In this document: positions 28,362 to 36,356 of the stretch, one piece after another
Layout: every line of letters begins with the position of its first letter
Numbering within the stretch: position 1 is the first letter of the stretch
From: Nocardia transvalensis
GTDB lineage: Bacteria; Actinomycetota; Actinomycetes; Mycobacteriales; Mycobacteriaceae
DNA length: 64,000 nt
Direction of reading: 5' to 3'
NCBI RefSeq assembly: GCF_015477765.1
Contig: NZ_JADLQQ010000008.1
Coordinates: 310,001 to 374,000, forward strand
Notes under the pieces: generated by a model
Database searches by the model: none
Seen by the model: only the letters and a program-made list of their open reading frames with translations
Told to the model about the DNA's origin: nothing
Position numbers and translations under genes: made by a program

Positions 28362-29168
28362 TCATTCCGTGCGGGCCGGGTCCGGTACTGGAACCGCAAG
28401 GTAAAGCAAGACGTCTTTGACTTCGACGTTCATGGCCGAGATGTAGGCCGCGTGGTGAACGCCAGTTGCCTGATCTCGCCAGCGCAGGTAGTCGGTGGTG
28501 TCCCGGCCGAACGCGATGCGGGATCGGGTGAGCCAGAACCGATTGAACTCGGCGCACGGGCGTAACCGCCGGAGAAGGTGCGCAGTCTGCGGGGCATGTC
28601 GGTAGACTCCCATGGCGCCCTTCAAAAGAGCTACTACCTGGTCTTTTTCATTGTCTCGGTCGGTCAGCACGTGTTCGGAGTAATGATCTTCGAAGATCCA
28701 TGGCGCAACGTTGCCGGCCTGGTCGAGTAGCGGAAAGGCGCGAAGCATTCGATCGTTCGCGGCCAGGATGTTGAGGAGCGGATCAGTGTAGGCCGCGAGA
28801 ATCCCTTGCTGGTGGTCCAGGTAGTCGAGATAGTCGAGCATCCGAGGGCGCTGCTGTACCTGGGCGCAGAGCGTTTCGGTCGGGGTGAGATCCAGTGGGG
28901 GCGCTAGCAGATCTCGGGCGTGCCGCGCTTGGCTGTCGTTGAGTTGGTATCCGACGATGAGTACCTGTAGCAGCTCCGGGCTGGGCAGGCGTACGCCCTT
29001 CTCGATGTCCCGGATGTGGGTCTCGCTGATCGTCGTCTTCAGGCGCACCTGTCTGCGCGACATCTGCCGCTCTTCGCGGATCTGGAGCAGGAATCTTGCC
29101 AGCGACGGCACGTGTGCTTGTGTACGGTGAAAAGGGCGGTGCGGTCCTTCCTTTGGGCCTGTGGACAT
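28362..29168 (-). CDS. XRE-family regulator with MmyB-like ligand domain
   Basis: A 268-aa regulator. ATG 29168 follows GGAGGGGGG. The N-terminal HTH (about 19-75) reads L-L-Q-I-R-E-E-R-Q-M-S-R-R-Q-V through T-H-I-R-D-I-E-K-G-V-R-L-P-S-P-E; the C-terminal MmyB-like PAS domain has D-Y-L-D, D-P-L-L-N-I-L-A-A-N and a final Y-L-A-V-P. MmyB-type proteins bind small or lipid ligands. It faces the conjugation half of the element across a spacer with direct repeats and a dyad, a likely control region. Confidence 0.8.
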   Translation of the reverse strand: MSTGPKEGPHRPFHRTQAHVPSLARFLLQIREERQMSRRQVRLKTTISETHIRDIEKGVRLPSPELLQVLIVGYQLNDSQARHARDLLAPPLDLTPTETLCAQVQQRPRMLDYLDYLDHQQGILAAYTDPLLNILAANDRMLRAFPLLDQAGNVAPWIFEDHYSEHVLTDRDNEKDQVVALLKGAMGVYRHAPQTAHLLRRLRPCAEFNRFWLTRSRIAFGRDTTDYLRWRDQATGVHHAAYISAMNVEVKDVLLYLAVPVPDPARTE

Positions 29169-29192
29169 GCGATGTTCCCCCCTCCCTTCAGA

Positions 29193-29304
29193 GCTTTCGA
29201 GCATGGGCCGGTAGATTCGATCAATGGTCCCCCTGCTACCTGCCGTCGGGGCTTTCGAGCATGGGGGCCGGTAGATTCGATCAGTGGTCCCCCTGCTACC
29301 TACC
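29193..29304. repeat. Two 58-bp-spaced direct repeats upstream of the regulator
   Basis: GCTTTCGAGCATGGG..CCGGTAGATTCGATC through GGTCCCCCTGCTACCT occurs at about 29193-29241 and again at about 29251-29300, nearly identical except for GG inserted in the second copy and one A/G change. The copies lie just upstream of the regulator's start on its strand, which suggests operators or a local duplication. Confidence 0.6.
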
Positions 29305-29397
29305 TATCGGTTTTGTTCCTACCAGAATGGATACTCAGGGAGCAACGGTTTCCAAAATCCGACGATTGCGGATTGTTAACCATCGGAGGCGTGGATC

Positions 29398-29426
29398 TTG
29401 GGGTATGCCCTGCTCAGGGGCATAAT
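29398..29426 (+). promoter_or_regulatory. Promoter-like site with overlapping dyad
   Basis: TTGGGG (29398-29403) and CATAAT (29421-29426) are 17 bp apart. The spacer and -10 contain the inverted repeat TATGCCC-tgctcag-GGGCATA (29404-29424), so a repressor bound to the dyad would block the promoter. It points toward the small peptide gene and the envelope module. The rest of 29169-29636 holds no gene. Confidence 0.4.
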
Positions 29427-29636
29427 GGTCGGATTTGGCGAGCCTGAAGATCTATAAATCAGCCTTTGGTGCTCTGACTGCTAAGTTGGTGCGAAAACTG
29501 CTGGTTGATAGCCCTTTCGGTATTTGGCGCAAAATGCTTCTGGTGCAATTTGCGCCTAATTTGACTGTGGCCTTTTCGGTCCGTTGGGGGTTTCGTAGAT
29601 GCGGCAAATAGAAACGCCTCCGAAGGGAAGAAGCCA

Positions 29637-29744
29637 GTGGATCCGTTCGTGATTGTGTCCTGGGTGAACGCAGGTTTAGCTCTGCTGTCCAATGGATTGG
29701 CGGTGGCCGGGCAAGTGCTGTCGCTGATCTTGCCGTTCCTCTGA
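29637..29744 (+). CDS. 35-residue hydrophobic peptide
   Basis: A short frame from GTG 29637 with GAAGGGAAG 4-12 bp upstream. It begins M-D-P-F-V-I-V-S-W-V-N-A-G and ends in L-S-L-I-L-P-F-L, so it is almost wholly hydrophobic with a single helix. It resembles small membrane peptides that precede secreted proteins in actinobacterial gene clusters, though I do not recognise a named family. It lies between the promoter-like dyad and the glycine-zipper protein gene, 119 bp from the latter. Confidence 0.4.
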   Translation: MDPFVIVSWVNAGLALLSNGLAVAGQVLSLILPFL

Positions 29745-29863
29745 CAGGCGCTGTCTGCCCAGGGTCCCCTGGCTGCGGTGATGCTGCTGGGGGGCCCGAG
29801 GGGGCGGTTTCGATCAATTCTCTCCGCTGATACCACTTTTCGCGCAGAAGGGGCTATTTTCGC

Positions 29864-30841
29864 ATGTCCACGTTGAGAACTCACGCCGAGACGGGCGCGA
29901 TTGGGTGCACTCCACGCGTGCCGCTGGATCCGTGCCCGAAATCTGCTACCGCACCTCGGCGTATGCGAAGTCAGCGAGGAAGCACGTTGTTTCGCCGCGG
30001 TGGTGTCGCGGTCGCGGCTCCACTCACAGTCATGCTGAGCTGCTATGGGGTTGCTGGAGCGAGCACTTCCGGCGTGATCGCAGACCAGCCAGGGGTTACC
30101 AGCCCCGCTCAACCGGGCACGACACCACCGCCACCGCCCCCGGCGCCTGCTCCGCCACCGCCCCCGGCGCCTGCTCCGGCTCCGCCGCCGGCGGAGCTTG
30201 CACCGGCGGCACCGGCGTATGTTGAGCAGCCGCCGGAGATCCGCAATGGTCCGGCCCCGCGGCCGGAGCCGCCGCCGGATCCCGCGCCGCCGGTGGAACT
30301 GGAAGATCTGCATCTTCCGGAGCCGGTGCCGCCGGTAGCCCCGATTCAGCCGCCGGAGAACACGATCCGGATCGGACAATGGCAGACACCGTCGCCGGAC
30401 TGGCTGCCGCCCGAGGTGCGCGATTGCGTCAACAATACAGCCGCGGGCGCGGAGGCACACATCGCGACCGCGCTGGACTCGATCGGCATCCCGGCTGGAC
30501 GATCCGACCGGGTCAGCGGAGCAACGATGGCCGGGGCGGCCGTCGGCGGAGCAGCGGGTGCGGCCCTCGCCGGGACACCGGCCGCGGCAGCGGGGGCCGT
30601 GGTCGGAGGGCTGATCGGCGGCACGGTGGGCGGAATCGCCGGTGCGGCACTGGGAACGGTCATTGCGGTGCCGGTGATCGGAACCGTCACCTCGGGAGTC
30701 GCCGGGACCGCACTAGGTGCCGCCGCCGGCGCCGCCGCAGGCGCGGCCATCGCCGGAGCACCTGCGGGGGTTGTCGGTGCAGCTATCGGTGGCACGATCG
30801 GCGCCGGTTTCGGTGCCGGTGTGGGGGTGGGCCAACAGTGA
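29864..30841 (+). CDS. Secreted Pro-rich, glycine-zipper (insoluble-domain) protein
   Basis: A 325-aa exported protein. Residues about 34-68 make a signal peptide (M-R-S-Q-R-G, hydrophobic core, A-G-A-S), then a P/A-rich linker (70-135), a central acidic segment, and a C-terminal 110-residue region of repeated G-x-x-x-G/A zippers (G-A-A-V-G-G-A-A-G-A-A-L and similar) able to insert in membranes or self-associate. ATG 29864 follows GAAGGGG; an internal ATG 29963 would give a standard-length signal peptide. The stop overlaps the cutinase GTG. Similar Nocardia and Rhodococcus proteins are annotated as insoluble-domain proteins; role in the outer envelope is inference. Confidence 0.7.
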   Translation: MSTLRTHAETGAIGCTPRVPLDPCPKSATAPRRMRSQRGSTLFRRGGVAVAAPLTVMLSCYGVAGASTSGVIADQPGVTSPAQPGTTPPPPPPAPAPPPPPAPAPAPPPAELAPAAPAYVEQPPEIRNGPAPRPEPPPDPAPPVELEDLHLPEPVPPVAPIQPPENTIRIGQWQTPSPDWLPPEVRDCVNNTAAGAEAHIATALDSIGIPAGRSDRVSGATMAGAAVGGAAGAALAGTPAAAAGAVVGGLIGGTVGGIAGAALGTVIAVPVIGTVTSGVAGTALGAAAGAAAGAAIAGAPAGVVGAAIGGTIGAGFGAGVGVGQQ

Positions 30842-31947
30842 TCGGCCGAATCTTCCTCGTGCGTGCGGCGGCTGGCACTGTCGCTGCCTCCTGCGCAGTC
30901 CTCTACATTGCTGCCGAACCGGCTGTTGGCCAGGCAGTTCCGATCGGGCCAGGCTGCCCGGCGATGTATGTCCTGGCGATCCAGGGTACGGGCCAGTCCT
31001 CGCCCGACGCCGATCCCACCACCGACACCGGCCTGGTCGGCGCACTACTGGGGCCGGTGGTTGCTGCTGTCCCCAATCTTGTGCAGCGCAGCTACATCGG
31101 ATACAGCGCCGCTTTCGGCGGCGCGGTCCCCGGCGGCGGACAGGAGCCCTATGTCGAGTCGGTCAGCGACGCGCTCACGCGACTGACCTCTGCCGCCGCC
31201 GATGTCGCCGCCGCGTGCCCGGAGACCATGCTGGCGGCCGTCGGCTACTCCCAAGGCGCACAGGCGGTCTCGGCATTCGCGCAACAGGTAGGCGCTGGCA
31301 AAGGCCCGGTCCCTCCGGAACGGGTTGCCGCGATCGCCCTGTATTCGGATCCGGACCGGCCCCCCGGAGCGCCCGTCATCCCAGGACGGCCAGGCCAAAC
31401 AGTGCCCGACCCGGCACCGGGAACCAGCGGCAACGCAGTAGCGACCGTGCAACTAGGCCCCCCAGCCGTTGCCGGTGGCGGCATTGTGGCGAACGGCGCC
31501 GACTTCGGCGCGTTGACAGGCCGGGTGGCCGAGATCTGCGCGATCGGCGATCTAGCCTGCTCGGCACCCGACCACGCCGCACTGCTGCGCCTCGGCGCAC
31601 ACATCGCCGCCCAAGCAGATCTGCGCAACCCGCTCGCCGCACTCGGCTCGCTGAACGCGATCCTTCGTGACACCCTCGGCTCAGCCTGGACCATGATCCT
31701 GGCCGAGGACTTCCAGACCGGCAACGGCACCGTCGACTACCAGCCGCGAAAACCACTGGCCCAGCGACTCATCGACGCGGCTGACCCCCGCATACCGACA
31801 CCATCTGCCGAGACGGCGGCTGCCGCACACGCGCAGTGGACACATATCGCCGCCGCGGTCACCGCCAACCCGATCGTATTGCTGCCGAAACTGACCGGAC
31901 AACTCGCCGCGGCCTGGAACCAGCTGATCGCCGACAAGCCGACCTGA
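30838..31947 (+). CDS. Secreted cutinase family esterase
   Basis: A 369-aa cutinase-like protein. GTG 30838 overlaps the upstream stop (GTGA). A signal peptide (about 1-32, ending A-V-G-Q-A) precedes G-C-P-A-M-Y-V-L-A-I-Q-G-T. The nucleophile motif G-Y-S-Q-G-A has Ser138; I-C-A-I-G-D-L-A-C carries the likely Asp, and a His follows in D-H-A. Two Cys pairs fit the family. The C-terminal ~120 residues extend beyond a normal cutinase. Mycobacterial relatives (Culp proteins) hydrolyse lipid esters, including mycolates, so an outer-membrane substrate is plausible. It is the only intact esterase of three in this block. Confidence 0.82.
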   Translation: MIGRIFLVRAAAGTVAASCAVLYIAAEPAVGQAVPIGPGCPAMYVLAIQGTGQSSPDADPTTDTGLVGALLGPVVAAVPNLVQRSYIGYSAAFGGAVPGGGQEPYVESVSDALTRLTSAAADVAAACPETMLAAVGYSQGAQAVSAFAQQVGAGKGPVPPERVAAIALYSDPDRPPGAPVIPGRPGQTVPDPAPGTSGNAVATVQLGPPAVAGGGIVANGADFGALTGRVAEICAIGDLACSAPDHAALLRLGAHIAAQADLRNPLAALGSLNAILRDTLGSAWTMILAEDFQTGNGTVDYQPRKPLAQRLIDAADPRIPTPSAETAAAAHAQWTHIAAAVTANPIVLLPKLTGQLAAAWNQLIADKPT

Positions 31948-31960
31948 TCAACCCGGCGGT

Positions 31961-32081
31961 GTGGGCCGCTTACGCGGGCACGGTTTTCGCGCACAACGGC
32001 TACGCCACCGGCGGAGAACTGGCCTCGGGCATCGCCTGGCTGATCGCGATCGCCCACGACATCGCCAGGAGTCACCAATGA
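31961..32081 (+). CDS. Possible small coupled protein
   Basis: About 40 aa from GTG 31961 (M-W-A-A-Y-A-G-T-V-F-A-H-N-G-Y) to a stop overlapping the next ATG (ATGA). It contains a hydrophobic stretch I-A-W-L-I-A-I-A-H. The frame is open upstream inside the cutinase gene, but that part looks like an out-of-frame shadow. No ribosome site is clear; tight coupling to the following gene is the main support. Confidence 0.35.
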
Positions 32082-33226
32082 CCGACCATACCCAGACCGC
32101 TGACGCTCACGACGAGTTCTTCGGTGAGGTCTCCGTTGCTCCCGGCCGTCGACCGGGCGATCTGCTGCGGCTGCGCAAGTCGACGGCACCGCAACTGCGC
32201 GACACCGACACCTGGCAGATCGTCTACGTGTCCAGCGACTCCTACGACGAACTCACCGCCGTCTCCGGCACGATCCTGGTCCCGGACACCCACGCCGAGA
32301 TCGGAGCCGGGCCAATCCTGGTGTACTGCCCCGCTTTCCACGGCCTGGGCGGCGTACATGCGCCGTCTCGGCTGTTGGCCGCTGGCGCGGATCCCGAAGC
32401 CGACCGGATAACCGCGGCGCTGGATCGTGGGTGGACCGTAGCGGTCCCGGACGGTGAAGGACTGCTGGGGGACGGGCCGCACACGTTCTTGGCCAGCCGC
32501 GCCGCCGCGCACTGCGCCCTCGATATCGGCCGCGCCACCTACCGGCTGCCCGATATCGACTCCGACAACGCGCCGGTCATCGTGTGGGGATATGCCGACG
32601 GCGGGCGGACTTCGGCGTCGGCCGGTGAACTCTGCGATGTCTACGCCCCCGAGTTGGACGTACGGGGTGTGGCCGCCGCCGCCGTCGTCGCCGACCCCGG
32701 CGAGTTGGTGACGCACCTGGATAACGGGCCATGGGCAGCGCTCGGGCTGGCCGGCCTGGCTGGGCTCTCTCGCGCCTATCGACACCTGCCGTTACGGCAC
32801 CTGCTTACCGACGAAGGGCGTGACGCCGTCGCCGATGCCGAAAAGCTCGACGCCACCACGCTACTAACTCGATACCCACAGTCGCTGGCCCGCTGGTGCG
32901 AGCGCCCGGACCCGTGGAACGACCCAATGTGGCGCTACGTCCTGGAACGCGAACGACTCGGCTGGGTCGGGCCACGGGTACCGGTGCACCTGCTGCACGG
33001 CACCGATGACGCGGTCGTGCCGATCAAACAAGGTATGTGCCTGCGTCGCGACTACGAGGCCCTGGGAACCCCAGTCTCCTGGCGCGAGTACAACGCCGGG
33101 CACCTCGATTGCGCGTCGGCCGCGTTGGCCGAAGGGCTCGCACGGCTGGCCGACGACCTACAACATCACAGCGCATCACCGCACCCATCCACTGCCAGAA
33201 GGCAAGCCGATGCATCCGACCAGTGA
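32078..33226 (+). CDS. Secretory-lipase family homologue lacking the catalytic Ser
   Basis: A 382-aa protein of the LIP/secretory lipase family (oxyanion region Y-C-P-A-F-H-G-L, strand V-I-V-W-G-Y). At the nucleophile elbow the family has G-Y-S-Q-G-G; here it reads G-Y-A-D-G-G, so Ser is Ala173 and the next residue is Asp. The acid (H-G-T-D-D-A-V-V-P) and His (A-G-H-L-D) positions are kept. No signal peptide is seen although relatives are usually secreted. ATG 32078 overlaps the upstream stop. Most likely a pseudoenzyme with a binding or regulatory role; a displaced nucleophile cannot be excluded. Confidence 0.75.
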   Translation: MTDHTQTADAHDEFFGEVSVAPGRRPGDLLRLRKSTAPQLRDTDTWQIVYVSSDSYDELTAVSGTILVPDTHAEIGAGPILVYCPAFHGLGGVHAPSRLLAAGADPEADRITAALDRGWTVAVPDGEGLLGDGPHTFLASRAAAHCALDIGRATYRLPDIDSDNAPVIVWGYADGGRTSASAGELCDVYAPELDVRGVAAAAVVADPGELVTHLDNGPWAALGLAGLAGLSRAYRHLPLRHLLTDEGRDAVADAEKLDATTLLTRYPQSLARWCERPDPWNDPMWRYVLERERLGWVGPRVPVHLLHGTDDAVVPIKQGMCLRRDYEALGTPVSWREYNAGHLDCASAALAEGLARLADDLQHHSASPHPSTARRQADASDQ

Positions 33227-34829
33227 ACCGACACGCGGCCCGCGCGCTCGCCGGAACATGCTGCGGCGCAGCAAGTCAGGAGATGGCGTTCCGTCTGCGG
33301 GCCACCAATGTTCGGCTCTCACCGCAAGTTGCATCGTCGGTGTGCTGCTGGCCGCGTTACAGATCACGCCGGCCGCAGCCCAGACACTCGAGAATTCCGC
33401 ACCCATCGAGGGAGCCTGCCCCGCCCTCTATGCGGTGGGAGTTCAAGGACCGGAGGAGACCGCGCCGGACGCGGACCTTTCCTCCGATAGCGGAGCGCTC
33501 GGGCAACTGTTCACTCCGCTGTTGGCACACGCGGGCGACCTGGTGCAGCGCGTCTACGTCCGGTACGGACATTCCGAGCAAGGCGACGAGCAACCATACG
33601 ACCAAGCCACCGACACCGCAGCCACCCAGCTCGAATCGATTGCCCGCGACATCGTGCACCGTTGCCCACAGACGAAGATCGCTGCCGCGGGATACGGCCA
33701 AGGCGCAGTGCCGGTTTCGGTGTTCGCCCAACGCGTCGGAGCTGGCACGGGCCCGGTCCCCGCCGACGCGGTGGCCGCTGTCGCACTGTTCGCCAACCCG
33801 CAACGCCCGGTCGGCTCACCCGTACTGGTCGACAAGCCGGGACAAACCACGCCCGGCCGAGTCCCCGGCACCTCAGGGAACAACGTCGCGAGCATCCGGC
33901 TGACCGAGCAAGGTCCGGCCGGGGCAGGAATTGACCAAAGCCGCACGAAAATAGCGGATTACGGGGCTCTCACTGGCCGGGTCGCCGACTTCTGCTCACC
34001 AGGAGACATGACCTGTGACACGCCGCCGGGATCGCCGCTGGCGCGGACTGTGCGCAACATCGCCGACCAATCGGATTTCCGCGACCCGGTCGCCGCGATC
34101 TCGACTGTGGCCCAAGCGTTGTCGGCGATCGCGTGGAAGACCGCGGCCGGTGTCGTCACCGAGGACCTGTCCGGCTCCAGCCTCGACCAGCTGTCCTACC
34201 AGCCCACCAAATCCCTCGGTCAGCGATTGGCCGAAGCGTCGGACCCGTCCACCCCCATGCCTGGACCGGGCCAGGCGCTGGCGGTGCTGTTCCGGCTGGG
34301 AACGATTGGCCTGAACGCGGTGGTGTCGGTCGCGCAGAAAGTCTTGACACCCGCCACGATCGCCGAGCTCGCCACGATTGGGCTGGCCAACCCGGCCGCG
34401 GCGATCGCCGATCTCGGTGTCAAAGTCGCAGGCGCTGTCGCCGAGCTCGTGCCACCGCAGACCGCACTCGGTTGGGTTGATCAAGCCTTCGACGCGATCC
34501 AGTCCACAGTGACCGACCAGTCCCAGCTCTACAGCCTGGCCATGCAAACGCAGTACAGCGACACCGCAGGCCGCCACGGCGCCTACACCACAGTGCCCGC
34601 TAACCCCCAAGGCGAACCACCGCTCACGGTCGCGGCCGACTGGCTCATCGCCGCCGCCCGGGACACTGCCGCCGCAGTAGGCACACCACGACCTGCACCG
34701 AAACCACAACCATCAGCCAGCTACTCACCTACCCCGACGAGCCGCCCCGGCACGACCGCATCCGCGACGCCGAACGCCTCCACACCATCGTCGACTACCC
34801 CGGCCCCACCCGAACCGGGTTCGCCATGA
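33210..34829 (+). CDS. Cutinase-like protein lacking the catalytic Ser, with long C-terminal tail
   Basis: A 539-aa protein. ATG 33210 (GAAGG upstream) lies within the last 17 bp of the lipase homologue. A signal peptide runs to about residue 58 (T-P-A-A-A-Q). The cutinase domain (about 68-290) aligns with the gene two upstream (G-A-C-P-A-L-Y-A-V-G-V-Q-G), but the nucleophile elbow reads A-G-Y-G-Q-G-A: Gly163 replaces Ser. The F-C-S-P-G-D-M-T-C acid loop is kept. A helical region and a Ser/Thr/Pro-rich tail (about 500-539) follow. Probably a non-catalytic, cell-wall-spanning binding protein that diverged from the intact cutinase. Confidence 0.75.
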   Translation: MHPTSEPTRGPRARRNMLRRSKSGDGVPSAGHQCSALTASCIVGVLLAALQITPAAAQTLENSAPIEGACPALYAVGVQGPEETAPDADLSSDSGALGQLFTPLLAHAGDLVQRVYVRYGHSEQGDEQPYDQATDTAATQLESIARDIVHRCPQTKIAAAGYGQGAVPVSVFAQRVGAGTGPVPADAVAAVALFANPQRPVGSPVLVDKPGQTTPGRVPGTSGNNVASIRLTEQGPAGAGIDQSRTKIADYGALTGRVADFCSPGDMTCDTPPGSPLARTVRNIADQSDFRDPVAAISTVAQALSAIAWKTAAGVVTEDLSGSSLDQLSYQPTKSLGQRLAEASDPSTPMPGPGQALAVLFRLGTIGLNAVVSVAQKVLTPATIAELATIGLANPAAAIADLGVKVAGAVAELVPPQTALGWVDQAFDAIQSTVTDQSQLYSLAMQTQYSDTAGRHGAYTTVPANPQGEPPLTVAADWLIAAARDTAAAVGTPRPAPKPQPSASYSPTPTSRPGTTASATPNASTPSSTTPAPPEPGSP

Positions 34830-34844
34830 CGGCACCGCCCAGAC

Positions 34845-34929
34845 CCCTCCGGGGAGACCGCCGTCGCTGCCATCTCTGCGCCAGAGAGACATGTGCGGTC
34901 TGTCCCTCGCGGGCCGTCTCCCCGGAGGG
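34845..34929. promoter_or_regulatory. 14-bp inverted repeat before the secretion operon
   Basis: CCCTCCGGGGAGAC (34845-34858) and GTCTCCCCGGAGGG (34916-34929) are perfect reverse complements separated by 57 nt. They fill the 143-bp gap between the envelope module and the first secretion gene, upstream of its AAGGAGGTGA ribosome site. Possible roles are a terminator/attenuator for read-through control, or a protein-binding origin site. Confidence 0.5.
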
Positions 34930-34972
34930 CCCACCCACCGAAAGCCCCACGCCAGCAAGGAGGTGACACACC

Positions 34973-35686
34973 ATGCCCGCCTCGAGCAGCAACACCCCCA
35001 CCGACACCGCACACGGGTGGGGCTGGCTGACACCCACAGACCCGGTACCCCTCCCACACGACCCGCCCGAGCACCCCGTGTTGCCCGACGGCGGCGAATG
35101 GCGGTGGCTGCCCGAACCCACAGCGCAACCCACCGAGCTACCCGAGCGGGCACGTGACAGCCGTTGGCGCCTTCCTCGGCGCGGCTGGATCGCCCTCGCC
35201 GCCGTGCTGACCGGCTGCACCGCACTGGTGATCATCGGGGCAATGGCGACACGGCACCAGGACGCCCCGGTGGCCATACCCACCCTGACAGCGGCACCGC
35301 CGCCAACCACCACACCTGCCGCCACGGCATGCGCAGGATTGACAGGTTCGACGGTCACCGACGGCGCCGGAAATACCGACACGATCGCGGGTGTCATCGC
35401 GGCATTCGAATTCGCCTACTACAGGACGCGGTCGGCCGACGCGGCGATGCGGCTGCTGGCCCCGGAAACAGGAATCGTCGCCGAGTCGCTCGCCGCGGGG
35501 ATCGCGTCGATCCCGGCTGGCACCTCGCACTGCGTGGCTATCACCCTCATCTCCGACAACACCGCCGACGTGCATGTGGTCGAGCTGCACCCGGACCGAT
35601 CGCGGATGGATTACCTGCAGGTGATCAACACCCGCCGCACCGACACCGGCCAGCAGCTGATAACGAACATCCAGAAGGCGGGATGA
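34973..35686 (+). CDS. Membrane-anchored NTF2-like conjugation protein
   Basis: A 237-aa protein. ATG 34973 has a near-perfect AAGGAGGTGA site. A Pro/Trp-rich cytoplasmic N-terminus (about 1-68) precedes one membrane helix (71-92, I-A-L-A-A-V-L-T-G-C-T-A-L-V-I-I-G) and an outside domain with V-I-A-A-F-E-F-A-Y-Y-x-x-R-S and G-I-A-S-I-P-A-G-T-S-H-C, a pattern I associate with NTF2-like (VirB8-related) domains in actinobacterial conjugation operons. First gene of the secretion operon; it likely contributes to the channel periphery. Confidence 0.7.
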   Translation: MPASSSNTPTDTAHGWGWLTPTDPVPLPHDPPEHPVLPDGGEWRWLPEPTAQPTELPERARDSRWRLPRRGWIALAAVLTGCTALVIIGAMATRHQDAPVAIPTLTAAPPPTTTPAATACAGLTGSTVTDGAGNTDTIAGVIAAFEFAYYRTRSADAAMRLLAPETGIVAESLAAGIASIPAGTSHCVAITLISDNTADVHVVELHPDRSRMDYLQVINTRRTDTGQQLITNIQKAG

Positions 35687-35687
35687 C

Positions 35688-36356
35688 ATGCACACCAATG
35701 CATTCCAGCTCCGCACCATCAACTCCTCCGACCTCGAACCATCGGCCGGTCGTCTTGACCCGGACACGATCGCCGCCCCGACACCGGAACGTCTCGCCCC
35801 CGTGCGGCAGGCACCGCTACCGACTCTCGGCCCGCACCCGCCGCTGTTCGCGGTCCTCGGCGCGCACGGGGGAGCCGGAGCCTCGACCCTGGCGCGGTGG
35901 TGGGCGCATTCGGCCGACACCGGTCTGGCGTGGCCGGCTTCGCCGACCACCACCCAGCGAGTAGTCGTGGCAGCCCGCGGCTGTATCCCCGGACTCACCG
36001 CAGCCGCGGAGCGACTGCGGGAATGGCACGCCGGACTCGCCCCCGAGGGCGTGAGCATCGTCGGGCTCGTGCTGGTCGCGGCCCGCCCGGGCCGTGTCCC
36101 GGGTGTGGTTCGCCGGTACCGCCGCACCGTCGCCGAACTCGTCGACGGCACGGTGTGGGCCATCGGCTGGCACGACGAACTGATCGTGCGCGAGCTCGAC
36201 GACCTCGCCCAATACACGCCGTTCGATCCGCCCCCGCGCCGCCGCGCCCGGCTGACCGACGCCGTACCGGCCGACGTCCATTTCGCGGGCAGCGCCATCA
36301 CCACCCGGATCGCCGCCAGTCGCGGCGAATCCCTGAACTCGAAGAGCACCTCATGA
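35688..36356 (+). CDS. ParA/MinD-like P-loop protein with altered Walker A (DUF6668-like)
   Basis: A 222-aa protein starting 1 bp after the previous stop. The P-loop region reads L-G-A-H-G-G-A-G-A-S-T-L-A-R-W, which resembles the deviant Walker A of ParA/MinD (K-G-G-x-G-K-S/T) but has His and Ala where both lysines would be. V-V-V-A-A-R-G (switch-like) and V-S-I-V-G-L-V-L-V-A follow. ATP hydrolysis is therefore doubtful. Proteins like this occur at the start of actinobacterial plasmid and ICE transfer operons and may position the machine or the DNA. Its stop overlaps the next ATG. Confidence 0.65.
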   Translation: MHTNAFQLRTINSSDLEPSAGRLDPDTIAAPTPERLAPVRQAPLPTLGPHPPLFAVLGAHGGAGASTLARWWAHSADTGLAWPASPTTTQRVVVAARGCIPGLTAAAERLREWHAGLAPEGVSIVGLVLVAARPGRVPGVVRRYRRTVAELVDGTVWAIGWHDELIVRELDDLAQYTPFDPPPRRRARLTDAVPADVHFAGSAITTRIAASRGESLNSKSTS

